DNA of 51,928 bases from Pseudomonadales bacterium (GCA_016779585.1 JADHNI010000021.1:1-51928); one strand, 5' to 3'; shown: positions 43,231-51,928, counted from the stretch's first letter. The notes: generated from the letters alone by a model not told the origin. Made by a program: numbers and translations.

Positions 43231-45732
43231 TCAGGCGAGTTCCCGAAGCACGCTGGCCGGCGGTGTTTCCACCACCCGCCGGGTAGCAAGAATTCCGGCC
43301 GCTCCGATCAGGATGATGCCTACAACAGGTCCGAGAACCCAGAGCTGCGGATTGACCGTGTACTCCAGCTCAAAAATCTCGGTTTCCAGCATGAACACAG
43401 TGATCTCTGAACCGATGGTTGCAAGTATCCCTGCAAACAGACCCAGTGCGCAGAATTCAATCAGGAGACTGCCCAGGACCAGCTTTCTGCCTGCACCCAG
43501 CGTTCGCAGGATCGCATGCTGTTTCATGCGTTCGTCCATGGACGCCTGAATGCTTGCCAGCAGCACAAGCCCTCCGGAAGCAATGATCAAAACCAGCACC
43601 AGTTCAATCGCCAGTGTTACCTGATCGATAATGCGCTGCACCTGTTCGATCAGCGCGTCAATTTCGATCACGGTCATCGTCGGGTATTCCCGCAACAGTT
43701 CATTCAGGAACAGTTTCCTGTCTTTTGACAGGTAAAAACTTGTCATGAACGTAGACGGAAATTCCTCCAGGGACCCCGGCGCAAAGATGATGTAGAAATT
43801 GGGCTGCATGTTGTCCCAGGCCACAGACCGGATATTCGCGATTCGCGTGGGAATCTCGATACCCTGGACGGTAAAGACAAGCTCATCACCCACCTCGAGC
43901 TGATTTCTATACGCGAGATCACGTTCCAGTGAAACCAGTGGTGGTCCGCTGTAGTTTTCCGGCCACCACTCCCCATCGACGATCTGGTTGTCGTCAGGCA
44001 GTATCTCAGACCAGGTAAGATTTCGACCGGAGCTGGAACGGGGTGCATCCTCTCCACGTTCGCCAATCCGCTTGTCACGTTCCGAGGCGAGTTCACCATT
44101 AACAGTGGTTATGCGGCCTCGAATCATCGGGTAAAGCGGCTGGGACTCAACGCCATTTTCACCAAGCAGTTCACGGATGGGTGCGACATCTTCCGGAGAA
44201 ATATTTATCGCAAAATGGTTGGGGGCATCTTCAGGTATCTGTGCATGCCATTCGGTGATCAGTGCGGTGCGGACGAGGTAAAGGATCAGGAGCAGCATGA
44301 TCGCCAGGCCAAACACCAGGATCTGGAGCGTATTTTCGCGCCCCCGCCTTTGCATCCCTGCCAGTGCAAGTCGCCAGGCACTACCGGCCTGCATGCCGAC
44401 AACCCGACCACTTCGAAGCATCAAAAATGCAATGCTGAACAGGATCACGAGGGATACCACTGCACCACTGAAAATCATCAGGGTCAGGTAAAGGTCCTGT
44501 GAGTACCACCACATCAAACCGAGTGTACCCGCAACGGCAAAGCCATAGGTCAGGCTACCCGATACACCCGGGTCACCAAGATCACGCCGGATGACGCGAA
44601 CCGGTTCGATGGAGCGAAGCTTCAAAAGCGGTGGCAGCGCAAAACTCAAAAGACAGATAAAACCTGTGACAAGCCCAAGCAACACCGGTTTCATGGTCGG
44701 TGCAGGCAGTTCGATCGGTATGTAGGGTGACAGGATTTCCGCTACACCCGCCTGCATGCCGAGACCGATCAACGCCCCCAGTATCGTCGATACCGTGCCA
44801 AGGATCACAAAGATAGCGATGAAAATCAGGTCAACACGCTGCGGTGTTGCACCCAGGGTTTTCATGATGGCGACATGGTCATAATGGCGAAGGCTGTAGC
44901 GCTGGGCGGCCAGTGCAATCGCGACGCCGGCCAGGACAACACCCAGAAGGCTACCCAGCAGCAGGAAACGCTCGCCCCGGTCCAGGGCTTCACCAATCCC
45001 TTCCGTGCCTTCCTTGACGCCAAACATCCTGGCTTCCGGACCAATACGGGACGCCGCCCAGTCGGAAAACTCTTCCAGGGTGTCCCAGTCCCCGGCAAAG
45101 AGGTAACGATAGGACAGTCGACTACCGGGCTGCACAACCTCTGTGGCCGGCACATCAGCTATATTCATCAATACACGTGGGCCTGCATTGCTGAAGCCAC
45201 CACCGCGGTCAGGTTCCTTGATCAGCACTTTTGTGACCGGGAAACTGGCGACACCCACATCAATCAGGTCCCCGGGCTGAACGTCCAGCGAGGGAAACAG
45301 CCTGCTCTCGATCCAGAGTTCACCGGGCGCCGGCCCGGACTCAACCGGGTAACCACGAACAAACGGTTCATCGCCGGCAATCAGGCGACCGCGAAGCGGG
45401 TAGTCCCCGTCCACAGCTTTGACTGACGAGAACTGGGCGCGATCTTCAGAAAACACCATGGATGCAAAACCCAGGGTTTCTGAAGTCTGCAGCCCCATGG
45501 ACTCCGCATGGCGCACAATCTCCGGATCTATGGGGTCGCCGGATCGGATCACCCGGTCTGCCGCGAGGAATGTGGCAGACTCGGCAACCAGGGCCTGCTG
45601 CAGGCGATCGACGAACAGTGTCACAGAGGTCACCGTTCCCACTGCGATCACCAGTGATGCCAGCAGGAGTGTCAGTTCCCCCGCGCGCCAGTCACGCCAG
45701 AGCAGTTTCAGCGCAAGGCCAAGGACATTCAT
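43231..45732 (-). CDS. ybbP: ABC transporter permease, YbbP-like (FtsX family)
   Basis: This 833-residue membrane protein has the FtsX/MacB-type permease fold duplicated. There is an N-terminal TM (LLLASLVIAVGTVTSVTLF), a large periplasmic domain, TM clusters around 255-370 and 395-480, a second periplasmic domain, and three C-terminal TMs. The order and length match YbbP. Its start overlaps the ybbA stop (TGATG), and tesA lies divergently upstream, as in E. coli. The YbbAP complex probably moves or extracts hydrophobic substrates rather than doing bulk transport. Confidence 0.92.
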   Translation of the reverse strand: MNVLGLALKLLWRDWRAGELTLLLASLVIAVGTVTSVTLFVDRLQQALVAESATFLAADRVIRSGDPIDPEIVRHAESMGLQTSETLGFASMVFSEDRAQFSSVKAVDGDYPLRGRLIAGDEPFVRGYPVESGPAPGELWIESRLFPSLDVQPGDLIDVGVASFPVTKVLIKEPDRGGGFSNAGPRVLMNIADVPATEVVQPGSRLSYRYLFAGDWDTLEEFSDWAASRIGPEARMFGVKEGTEGIGEALDRGERFLLLGSLLGVVLAGVAIALAAQRYSLRHYDHVAIMKTLGATPQRVDLIFIAIFVILGTVSTILGALIGLGMQAGVAEILSPYIPIELPAPTMKPVLLGLVTGFICLLSFALPPLLKLRSIEPVRVIRRDLGDPGVSGSLTYGFAVAGTLGLMWWYSQDLYLTLMIFSGAVVSLVILFSIAFLMLRSGRVVGMQAGSAWRLALAGMQRRGRENTLQILVFGLAIMLLLILYLVRTALITEWHAQIPEDAPNHFAINISPEDVAPIRELLGENGVESQPLYPMIRGRITTVNGELASERDKRIGERGEDAPRSSSGRNLTWSEILPDDNQIVDGEWWPENYSGPPLVSLERDLAYRNQLEVGDELVFTVQGIEIPTRIANIRSVAWDNMQPNFYIIFAPGSLEEFPSTFMTSFYLSKDRKLFLNELLREYPTMTVIEIDALIEQVQRIIDQVTLAIELVLVLIIASGGLVLLASIQASMDERMKQHAILRTLGAGRKLVLGSLLIEFCALGLFAGILATIGSEITVFMLETEIFELEYTVNPQLWVLGPVVGIILIGAAGILATRRVVETPPASVLRELA

Positions 45733-46442
45733 CAGATGGCGGAGCCTTCAACGATACCTTGAACAACTGCAGGTGCAGGTTCCGGATTGATGATTTCACC
45801 GGAGGCAATATGAATTGTCCTGTCGCATCGGTCTGCCAGGCGTTGATCATGTGTCACCAGCACCAGGGTCGTGCCGAATTCCTTGTTCAGTTCAAAGATC
45901 AGGTCAATGATGTGCTGGCCCGTGGTGGTATCGAGATTTCCTGTCGGCTCGTCTGCAAAAAGAATATCGACAGATGAGGCAAAAGCCCGGGCAATCGCCA
46001 CCCTCTGCTGCTCACCGCCGGACAGCTGCCTGGGATAATGGTTAGTTCGATGACCCAGTTCCACACGTTCGAGCAATTCGCGAGCCTTGGCTTCTGCGCC
46101 CGTATCTCCGCGAAGCTCTGAAGGCAACATGACGTTTTCAATGGCAGACAGGCTGGCAAGAAGCTGGAAAGACTGGAACACAAAACCCACCAGTTCTGAT
46201 CGAACCCGGGCTCGTTCTTCCTCATCCAGCGCCGTAATCTCATAATCACCCAGGAAAATCTGCCCGGCAGTAGGCGTGTCCAGACCTGCCAGCAGACTGA
46301 GCAGTGTGGTTTTGCCGGAACCGGATGCACCGACAATGGCCACCGACTCCGATTTCTTGATCTCGAGGTCGATCCCTTTCAGAATGGTCAACTGCCCTTC
46401 CGAGGTGCTGACGGTTTTTCCCAGGTCTTTCGTTTTAATCAT
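45732..46442 (-). CDS. ybbA: ABC transporter ATP-binding protein, YbbA-like
   Basis: This 236-residue ATPase of the LolD/MacB type has Walker A GASGSGKTTLL, signature QLSGGEQQRVAIARA, Walker B ILFADEPTGNLD and the H-loop VLVTHD. It pairs with the YbbP-like permease that overlaps its stop. ATG 46442 or a GTG two codons upstream could be the start; the former is preferred. The divergent start of tesA is only 12 bases away, so their promoters must overlap the coding starts. Confidence 0.93.
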   Translation of the reverse strand: MIKTKDLGKTVSTSEGQLTILKGIDLEIKKSESVAIVGASGSGKTTLLSLLAGLDTPTAGQIFLGDYEITALDEEERARVRSELVGFVFQSFQLLASLSAIENVMLPSELRGDTGAEAKARELLERVELGHRTNHYPRQLSGGEQQRVAIARAFASSVDILFADEPTGNLDTTTGQHIIDLIFELNKEFGTTLVLVTHDQRLADRCDRTIHIASGEIINPEPAPAVVQGIVEGSAI

Positions 46443-46454
46443 AGTCACTACTGT

Positions 46455-47063
46455 ATGTTACGTCTGTTAACACTGTTTATAACACTGCTTTGCGTGACCA
46501 CAGGCATTTCCGCCAGTGAGCGCACCATTCTCGTCTATGGCGACAGTATCAGTGCCGCCTATGGCATGGACCAGGAACAGGGTTGGGTCAGCCTGCTCGA
46601 AGCGCGTCTTGCCGTTGACCATCCCGGCTACCGGGTCGTCAACGCCAGCGTTTCCGGGGAAACCACTGGCGGCGGGCTCACCAGATTAACCAAATCCCTG
46701 TCCCTGCACCAACCCGACGTCCTTGTACTCGAACTCGGTGGCAACGACGGACTTCGCGGATACCCGATTGAAAAAATTCGCGGCAACCTGGACAGCATGA
46801 TCCAGCAGTCAAAGGAAGCCGGTACCAGCGTCCTGCTCATCGGCATGGTGCTGCCTCCCAACTACGGCCGGCGCTACACCAGCGCGTTCGAAAACATCTT
46901 CTCCGGGCTGGCAGAACTGCATGACATCCCGTTCGTTCCCTTCCTGCTCAATGGCATCGCGACCACGCGCGATCTCGTTCAGCGAGACAGCATCCATCCG
47001 ACAGTGGAAGCTCAACCGATGATTCTCGAGGACGTCTACCCTGTGCTTGAAAGCCTGCTCTAA
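46455..47063 (+). CDS. tesA: Periplasmic arylesterase/acyl-CoA thioesterase I (SGNH)
   Basis: This 202-residue SGNH hydrolase has a signal peptide (LLTLFITLLCVTTGISA). The catalytic Ser is in VYGDSISAAYGM, the oxyanion Gly is in VSGETTGGGL, the Asn is in ELGGNDGLRG, and the Asp-His pair is in RDSIHPTVEAQ. It is typical of TesA (thioesterase I/lysophospholipase L1). It is divergent from ybbAP, a conserved gammaproteobacterial arrangement. It converges with the YgjP-like gene across 12 bases. Confidence 0.95.
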   Translation: MLRLLTLFITLLCVTTGISASERTILVYGDSISAAYGMDQEQGWVSLLEARLAVDHPGYRVVNASVSGETTGGGLTRLTKSLSLHQPDVLVLELGGNDGLRGYPIEKIRGNLDSMIQQSKEAGTSVLLIGMVLPPNYGRRYTSAFENIFSGLAELHDIPFVPFLLNGIATTRDLVQRDSIHPTVEAQPMILEDVYPVLESLL

Positions 47064-47075
47064 AGCTCCTCAGAC

Positions 47076-47846
47076 CTAGGCAGCCTGCCCCAGCAGGACT
47101 TCCTGTTCCCGCCAGTCCGGCATGATGTCATCCAGCAGACGATAAAACCTGTCATTGTGGGCAAAATGCCTGAGATGACAAAGCTCATGTGCTATGACGA
47201 AGTCTATCTGCGGCAAACCCGCCTTTATCAGGTGCAGGTTCAGGCAGATGTCTCCTTTCGTTGAACAGCTTCCCCACCTTGCCTTCATTTTACGAATGCT
47301 GAGCCTGCCTGGATTTATATTGTCCAAAAATCGCTCATTCAGCAGAGCAATCCGCTGGCTGAACAATCGCTCAGCTTCACGCCGATACCAGTTGAGGACA
47401 TGCTTTTCCACAACCTCCGGGCGCCCGGGATGGGCACAGGACAGGTAGATTTGTTCACCTTCCGGTTCCACCACAGCCATGCGGCTTTTCACGATCGTCA
47501 GCCTGTAGCGTTTCCCCAGGTAGCTGATCTCACCACCAGGCTCGTAGCGGTTTTTTGGCGCTGATTTCCTGGCGGCGAGCTCATTGCGCGCCCTGATCAT
47601 CCACTCAAATTTGTCAGCCAGGAAATGATGAATTTCCGGCCATGGGCAGTTCAGCGGCACTCGCAGTTCCGGGGTCTCATCTTTCTCGACGTAAATCGCG
47701 ATTGTCTTGCGTCGCTTCCGTAGGACGCGCACCTGGATCACCTCATCGAAACGAGCCAACTGGTAGAGATAAACTGCGGTACGCCCGGGTGTTTCGGTTT
47801 GCAGCTGCCTGACTTCAGTGCCGGTGATGTAGAGGGGTTTGCTCAC
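47076..47846 (-). CDS. YgjP-like (DUF45) metal-dependent hydrolase
   Basis: This 256-residue protein has a C-terminal zinc-peptidase-like motif FVIAHELCHLRHFAHNDRFY (HExxH plus a downstream His), preceded by RWGSCSTKGDICLNLHLI. Both are marks of the YgjP/WLM-like M48-related family. The N-terminal half is rich in strands and carries a basic RKRRKT patch. The start overlaps the stop of bolA by four bases. The substrate is unknown. Confidence 0.88.
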   Translation of the reverse strand: MSKPLYITGTEVRQLQTETPGRTAVYLYQLARFDEVIQVRVLRKRRKTIAIYVEKDETPELRVPLNCPWPEIHHFLADKFEWMIRARNELAARKSAPKNRYEPGGEISYLGKRYRLTIVKSRMAVVEPEGEQIYLSCAHPGRPEVVEKHVLNWYRREAERLFSQRIALLNERFLDNINPGRLSIRKMKARWGSCSTKGDICLNLHLIKAGLPQIDFVIAHELCHLRHFAHNDRFYRLLDDIMPDWREQEVLLGQAA

Positions 47847-48151
47847 TCTCCACCAAGACAGGGTGGTGAAAGAGGCGCTTCACCATGTTTGTCGCGCCAC
47901 TCATCCTCGGTATAGGTATGAATAGCCAGCGCATGAATGTCATTTGCCAGCTCTTCCTTGAGAATCTGGTTGACCCGCCGATGTCTCGCCACCGGGCGCT
48001 CACCATCAAACAGCTCACTGACAAGCACCACCTTGAAGTGGGACTCAGACCCGGGCGGAACATTGTGACCACCACTTTCGTTGATAACTTCCAGGTGCTT
48101 GAGGTCAAGGTTGTTACCGAGCTTTTCCTCTATGCGGGTCTGTACACTCAT
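47843..48151 (-). CDS. bolA: BolA family protein
   Basis: This 102-residue protein is close to E. coli BolA. The core GHNVPPGSESHFKVVLVS and RHRRVNQILKEEL, split by GERPVA, is diagnostic, as is the C-terminal LSPPCLGG. BolA proteins bind monothiol glutaredoxins through a 2Fe-2S cluster and influence cell shape and the general stress response. It overlaps the YgjP-like gene and follows the adenylate cyclase stop by 24 bases, so it may be read from the cyclase transcript. Confidence 0.94.
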   Translation of the reverse strand: MSVQTRIEEKLGNNLDLKHLEVINESGGHNVPPGSESHFKVVLVSELFDGERPVARHRRVNQILKEELANDIHALAIHTYTEDEWRDKHGEAPLSPPCLGGE

Positions 48152-48175
48152 CAGGGTTCTATCAACCTTTGCCGA

Positions 48176-50248
48176 TCAGCCTTTCTCTGTCAGTGTAAAC
48201 ACGCGATCCCATTCATTACCGGGTGGGTTTTCGATGAATGCCTGACATCTTTGGACAAATGTTTCAGCAGGCCCATCTCCAGGCACAATCTCCAGACATC
48301 TTTCAAAGATGTCCTTCGCTCCGGAGAAATCCATATCTCGATACGCTGCAAGCCCGCGAGCATACTGTTCGGCAAGATCTGCGATATTTCCTGCCGTCTG
48401 GTTCTTTCGATTCAAGAGCTCGTAAACTGTTACGGGCTCGCTCTTACCGACAACTCGAATCGTATCCAGTTCCCTGGCGTCAATCTCAGATTCACAAGCC
48501 CTGTAGGTAGATTCAGATATCATCATCCGAGAGCCAAATGCCTTGTTCGCCCCCTCAAGACGGGCTGCCAAGTTCACCGCATCACCCATAATGGTGTAGT
48601 TCATACGTTGAAGCGACCCCATATTACCCACGACCATCGGTCCGGAATTTAACCCCATACGAACCTTAAGCTGCGGTATACCCTCCGCAACCCATTTGTC
48701 TCGCAGCTCGACAAGCCGATCGTTCATATCGATGCTGGCAAAACAGGCTAATCTCGCATGTTCTGGTTGGACCGTCGGCGCACCCCAGAAAGCGATAATC
48801 GCATCACCTTCAAACTTGTCGACGGTTCCCTCCAAGCCGATGATGATATTACACATCTCTGTAAGGTAATCATTGAGCACATGGACCAGCTCAGAAGGCG
48901 TCAAATTTTCTGAGATCGTGGAAAAACCGGCAACGTCAGAAAAAAATGCGGTCATTTCCCGCTCTTCTCCTCCGAGACTCAGCTTCGTCGGATCATCCAC
49001 CAGATCTTCTACAACTTTTGGTGAAAGGTACTGCCCAAACATGTCACGAATCATCGTTTTCTGCCCCATCTCCGAGGCATAAAATCTTGCGTTAATCACG
49101 ATAATCGAGAGGATCATCGCTATGATCATGTAGATCATCGAGAGAACCAGACCATGACTGACATAAAGCAGCGTGCTCAGGACCACATAGGCAATCAATA
49201 CACCAGCGCTCACGGCATTTCGAGGTAACGGATTCTGAATCTTCCTGGTCGCGAGAAAAACAGCCAGGAGCAAAAATCCAACAATTAGCTCTAGCATCAG
49301 AGAGGCTGGTTTCAATGGCCCGCTTTTTAGGATTGTGTCGATGGTGTTAGCGATAACAGAAACTCCATAAACATTACCCACAGGTGTTTCGAACTCATCG
49401 TGCGCCACTTCAGCGACTTCACCGATAAGGACAATCGTTCCTTCGAAAATGTAGGACAGTTCCTCCAGCTCATACTCATCTTCAGCAAACAGAACGTCTG
49501 CTGCAGAAATACCGGATACTTCATGATGGCGCAACGTATTCGAACCGGAACCCGGCAACAGCGGATAGTCAATGTACATCTGGTTGAACTGGTCTAGGGC
49601 CACTTCAATATCGGGACCAATCCTGAGCGTGTTATCTGAAAGTTCGGGTTCTTCACCCAGGTACATGGAAACCGTTTCAACCGCAAATGGCCACTCATCT
49701 ATCTCCTGAGCGATCTGCTCGTAAATGCGCAATCGGGTAATGCTTTCGGAGATTGTGCTGGAAGAACTGATATTGGAATATCCGTGATTCGTCACCGCTT
49801 CGAAACGGTCAATTGCCGTATTCAGACCCAGGAATTCATCTTCATCACTGATTTGCGCCTGGGAAACCATCAATACATTCCCGGCGTTCTCAAGAGCCTC
49901 CTCAAGCACCGGGTCCTCACCATAGGCACTGTTGAAGTCCAGCAACATGTCCACGCCAATCACCGCCACACCCATGTCACTCAGGCGGGATATAAGCGTC
50001 GCAAGATCTACACGGGTTAGGGGATACTTGTCATATTCTTCGTAGAAGGCTTCATCTGTGTATACAACAATGACTTCTTCGGAGGGGCTAGTCAGATATT
50101 CATCGGCGTAATGAATTCTCAGAATCTGACGGAACGACAGGGTTTCATCTTCAAGCAGCGAAAAGGCTTCGCGGTACTCAAGAATCATCGCCATGAGGAA
50201 CAAGAAAACTACGGCGATCAGGTCATAACGTTTCTGGTTTATTCCCAT
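48176..50248 (-). CDS. CHASE2-domain adenylate cyclase (class III)
   Basis: This 690-residue membrane cyclase has a first TM (LIAVVFLFLMAMILEY), a periplasmic CHASE2 sensor (about 40-310), three further TMs, and a cytosolic class III catalytic domain (about 425-600). The metal-binding aspartates are D438 (FFSDVAGFS) and D482 (KFEGDAI). K478 and the later MGDAVNLAARLEG favour ATP over GTP. The product should be cAMP. The C-terminal 80 residues look TPR-like. The ribosome binding site is weak, and a terminator separates the gene from the upstream FecR-domain gene. Confidence 0.92.
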   Translation of the reverse strand: MGINQKRYDLIAVVFLFLMAMILEYREAFSLLEDETLSFRQILRIHYADEYLTSPSEEVIVVYTDEAFYEEYDKYPLTRVDLATLISRLSDMGVAVIGVDMLLDFNSAYGEDPVLEEALENAGNVLMVSQAQISDEDEFLGLNTAIDRFEAVTNHGYSNISSSSTISESITRLRIYEQIAQEIDEWPFAVETVSMYLGEEPELSDNTLRIGPDIEVALDQFNQMYIDYPLLPGSGSNTLRHHEVSGISAADVLFAEDEYELEELSYIFEGTIVLIGEVAEVAHDEFETPVGNVYGVSVIANTIDTILKSGPLKPASLMLELIVGFLLLAVFLATRKIQNPLPRNAVSAGVLIAYVVLSTLLYVSHGLVLSMIYMIIAMILSIIVINARFYASEMGQKTMIRDMFGQYLSPKVVEDLVDDPTKLSLGGEEREMTAFFSDVAGFSTISENLTPSELVHVLNDYLTEMCNIIIGLEGTVDKFEGDAIIAFWGAPTVQPEHARLACFASIDMNDRLVELRDKWVAEGIPQLKVRMGLNSGPMVVGNMGSLQRMNYTIMGDAVNLAARLEGANKAFGSRMMISESTYRACESEIDARELDTIRVVGKSEPVTVYELLNRKNQTAGNIADLAEQYARGLAAYRDMDFSGAKDIFERCLEIVPGDGPAETFVQRCQAFIENPPGNEWDRVFTLTEKG

Positions 50249-50269
50249 AAAGCCGACATCACAAAAAAG

Positions 50270-50305
50270 AAGCCCACAAGGATCTTATAAAATACTTGTG
50301 GGCTT
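50270..50305 (-). terminator. Strong intrinsic terminator between fecR-like and cyclase genes
   Basis: An 11-pair perfect stem (AAGCCCACAAG and its complement) with a 14-base loop is followed on the minus strand by CTTTTTTG. It should stop most transcripts from the FecR-domain gene before the cyclase. On the plus strand it is followed by TTTT only. Confidence 0.85.
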
Positions 50306-50343
50306 TTACAGAGACTTTTTGACGTCTTGAAAAGTCGACGCTA

Positions 50344-51291
50344 TTACTCTTCTTCAAGTGCAGCGTTGTAGAGTCTCGCTTCACTTTCTCTCAGGTTGCT
50401 GAGCTTAAGATCCTGATAAGACTGGATCAACATAGGGCGCATATCGTTCTCGTCAGGATATTCCTGGAAGTAGCTCCGGTAAGCGTCCATCGCCGCAACA
50501 TAAAGACCGTTATCTTCAAGCACGGTTGTCTCAAGGAAGATATCATCGCTAACCTTCTCAAGTTCGGCCAGAATCGACTTCTCTTCCTCAGCGGTCAGGA
50601 GCGTGAAAGTGCTGTCACTTCTGGGGATGTATACCGTTCCATCAACATCCATGACTTCAACACGATAACTGTATTCGCCTGGTTCCATGTCAGAGACGCT
50701 ATAGCGAATCATTTCAGACGTTGATTGCGCTGGCACTACGATCTCCTTAGTATCATTGATGACCAGCTTGTAGGAATACTCCGGACAAGCGTTGCGCCAT
50801 ACAAGATCAGAGTGGCTCGGGGAAACTGTGAGCTCGCGGATGGTTCGAACCTTATTGTCGCAAGTATCGTCACCGCCTTTATCAACGCTTCGACGAACCG
50901 TTGTATAACGCTGAGCTTTGGCAAACTTGTTGGTCACACTTTGAAAGAGGCTGGTCTCTTCGTCCTCGGGCTCTGAGAGGCTACCCGCTATAACAACCAC
51001 ATTGCCTTCATCGATTTGAATTTCAGTGCCTTTACCAAGATCCTGAGATTTACCAGTCGTCTGATTAATGAGCTTACCGCTGCCATCATCACCGGTGCGG
51101 ATATGGGTTCCCGAGAAAAGGTATTTCGTACGTCTGACTGGCAACCACTTCTCGCCATCGCGACTATATTCAACCGTGCCTTCAATCTGCACCAGTTTCG
51201 CAACTGGCGGTTTCTTCGCCAGGATTTCACCGCTGAACGCGGTCAGGACCATACTGATAAGAAGACTCAGGCCCAATTGCATCATATTCAT
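50344..51291 (-). CDS. Exported FecR-domain protein
   Basis: This 315-residue protein has a signal peptide (MNMMQLGLSLLISMVLTAF with cleavage near ILA) and an N-terminal FecR domain: LVQIEGTVEYSRDGEKWLPV, SGTHIRTGDDGSGKL and GTEIQIDEGNVVVIAG. A middle beta-rich region (LVWRNACPEYSYKLVIND) and a TPR-like C-terminus follow. GGAG six bases before ATG 51291 supports the start. FecR-domain proteins of this type often accompany CHASE2 cyclases or kinases and may bind or relay envelope signals. A sigma-factor partner is not present. Confidence 0.88.
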   Translation of the reverse strand: MNMMQLGLSLLISMVLTAFSGEILAKKPPVAKLVQIEGTVEYSRDGEKWLPVRRTKYLFSGTHIRTGDDGSGKLINQTTGKSQDLGKGTEIQIDEGNVVVIAGSLSEPEDEETSLFQSVTNKFAKAQRYTTVRRSVDKGGDDTCDNKVRTIRELTVSPSHSDLVWRNACPEYSYKLVINDTKEIVVPAQSTSEMIRYSVSDMEPGEYSYRVEVMDVDGTVYIPRSDSTFTLLTAEEEKSILAELEKVSDDIFLETTVLEDNGLYVAAMDAYRSYFQEYPDENDMRPMLIQSYQDLKLSNLRESEARLYNAALEEE

Positions 51292-51547
51292 AGTTGACTC
51301 CAATTTAAGCTACATTAACTCCGTGGGATTGTAGAGCAGATGGTACCGTACGCATTGCCGTTTGTCGGCTAACTCTATGCTTTCATCCCATGGAAAAAAT
51401 TGATCGCGTACCAATAAAAATGAAGAAGGCACGAAACCCTTTGATCATTTTCCATTTTATCCGATAAGTGGTAAAAGAATATGAGTACTGCGTCACACTC
51501 TGGTGCTTGATTTGTAACTCAATTGTAACCTGTGGCCGGCAAACCAA

Positions 51548-51823
51548 TCAGTCTATACAGTACTCGAACTGCAGGTCCGCCACCTCAATCAGGTCACCAA
51601 CCTCCAGTTTCTTGGACTTGAAACCAATCGGCTCACCGTTGACCACAGGGGTCTTGTTCCGGTCCTTGCCGCCATCCACATGAATAATGAAGTGACCCTG
51701 CGGACGTTTGGAAACGGCAGCCATCTGGACACCGGCAACGCCGATCGACGTCATGGAGTCTTCCAACATAATAACCTGCCCAGGGTCACCTTGATACGGC
51801 CTAGGTTTCCTAGACACTTCCAT
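51548..51823 (-). pseudogene. 3' remnant of an FHA-domain protein gene, cut by an IS3 element
   Basis: The open frame encodes 91 residues, but only from about GDPGQV does it look native. SMTSIGVAGVQMAAVSKR, VVNGEPIGFKSKKLEVGD and LIEVADLQFEY resemble a C-terminal FHA phosphothreonine-binding module. The N-terminal ten residues (MEVSRKPRPY) come from the end of the IS element. The original gene must have been longer, probably with another FHA domain upstream. It sits beside fecR and the cyclase in a likely signalling cluster. Whether the remnant is expressed is unknown. Confidence 0.72.
51790..51816 (-). repeat. Likely terminal inverted repeat of the IS3-family element
   Basis: The minus strand reads TGTCTAGGAAACCTAGGCC and on to GTATCAA directly at the transposase stop codon. 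A TGTCTA-type start overlapping the stop is common for right ends of IS3-family elements. The other end is outside the window, so the boundary and the target duplication cannot be checked. Confidence 0.55.
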
Positions 51824-51926
51824 TCTTCATAAAGTAACGCTGCTCATAGACCGTTGGCGCTACTCGATTGTTGTGAGTATGACGACGTTTTGGGTTGTAG
51901 AACAACTCTATGTATTCGAATATTGC
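51810..51926 (-). mobile_element. IS3-family transposase OrfB, C-terminal fragment
   Basis: On the minus strand, the frame entering from the window edge reads AIFEYIELFYNPKRRHTHNN, then RVAPTVYEQRYFMKNGSV and a stop. This is the conserved end of the IS3 OrfB integrase core, where FxYIxxFYNxxRRH is the family hallmark. The gene continues beyond the window, so it may be intact there. It lies at the truncated 5' end of the FHA gene. Confidence 0.88.
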
Positions 51927-51928
51927 AT

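Noticed and set aside
51468..51683. Plus-strand ORF over the FHA remnant
   Set aside because: No ribosome binding site and no recognisable domain; the opposite strand has FHA motifs.

Overview
The window looks like a chromosomal segment of a free-living, probably marine, heterotrophic gammaproteobacterium. The evidence is a set of gammaproteobacterial signatures: the divergent tesA / ybbA-ybbP arrangement, ttcA, yheU, a BolA with the E. coli-type C-terminus, and a TorR-like regulator. Around these lie many lipid and xenobiotic catabolism genes. Assignment below class level is inference. Coding density is high, with no gap over 300 bases, and many gene pairs overlap by 1-8 bases. I saw no rRNA, tRNA or CRISPR array.

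Layout. 1-2.9 kb: two enoyl-CoA hydratase/isomerase paralogues, a small macro-domain-like protein and a VOC protein. 3.0-7.6 kb: a tight plus-strand operon of two small proteins, an N-acyl-D-amino-acid deacylase-like amidohydrolase, an epoxide-hydrolase-like enzyme and an FAD monooxygenase-like enzyme. 7.9-17.9 kb: SnoaL/NTF2-like proteins, a double-hotdog MaoC-like protein divergent from ilvD, two glutathione transferases, an APH-family kinase preceded by a coupled 33-codon ORF, a small membrane protein, a mutarotase-fold protein, and btaA-btaB for the phosphorus-free betaine lipid DGTS. 18.0-22.0 kb: two convergent exported metallopeptidases (an M3 PepF-like enzyme and an M13 lipoprotein) with a terminator between them.

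22.1-27.6 kb: a fused PyrD-PyrK-like dihydroorotate-dehydrogenase-type flavoprotein divergent from hyuA-hyuB. The two units share a 111-base intergenic region that holds a perfect inverted repeat. hyuA ends in five copies of a 15-bp tandem repeat. 27.6-30.1 kb: a His-rich secreted peptide, a MarR regulator with twin palindromic operators facing a membrane-anchored protein, an exported EEP phosphodiesterase and a DUF5329-like protein. 30.3-33.9 kb: a CYP153-like P450 and a quinohemoprotein alcohol dehydrogenase, which together suggest terminal oxidation of alkanes or alcohols.

34.2-41.3 kb: the most striking locus. A TorR/OmpR-type response regulator is interrupted by an in-frame TAG at codon 26. 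It is followed by a 2075-residue Ser/Thr-kinase-like, AAA, GAF, PAS, histidine kinase, REC and HPt hybrid. The hybrid's HPt domain is cut by an in-frame TGA, after which the same frame continues for 27 sense codons. Two separate stops in one signalling module suggest recent decay, readthrough or assembly error.

41.3-48.2 kb: ttcA, a polysaccharide deacetylase, ybbP-ybbA/tesA, a YgjP-like metallohydrolase and bolA. 48.2-51.9 kb: a CHASE2 adenylate cyclase, a strong terminator, a FecR-domain protein, and an FHA gene whose 5' part has been replaced by the end of an IS3-family element running off the window.
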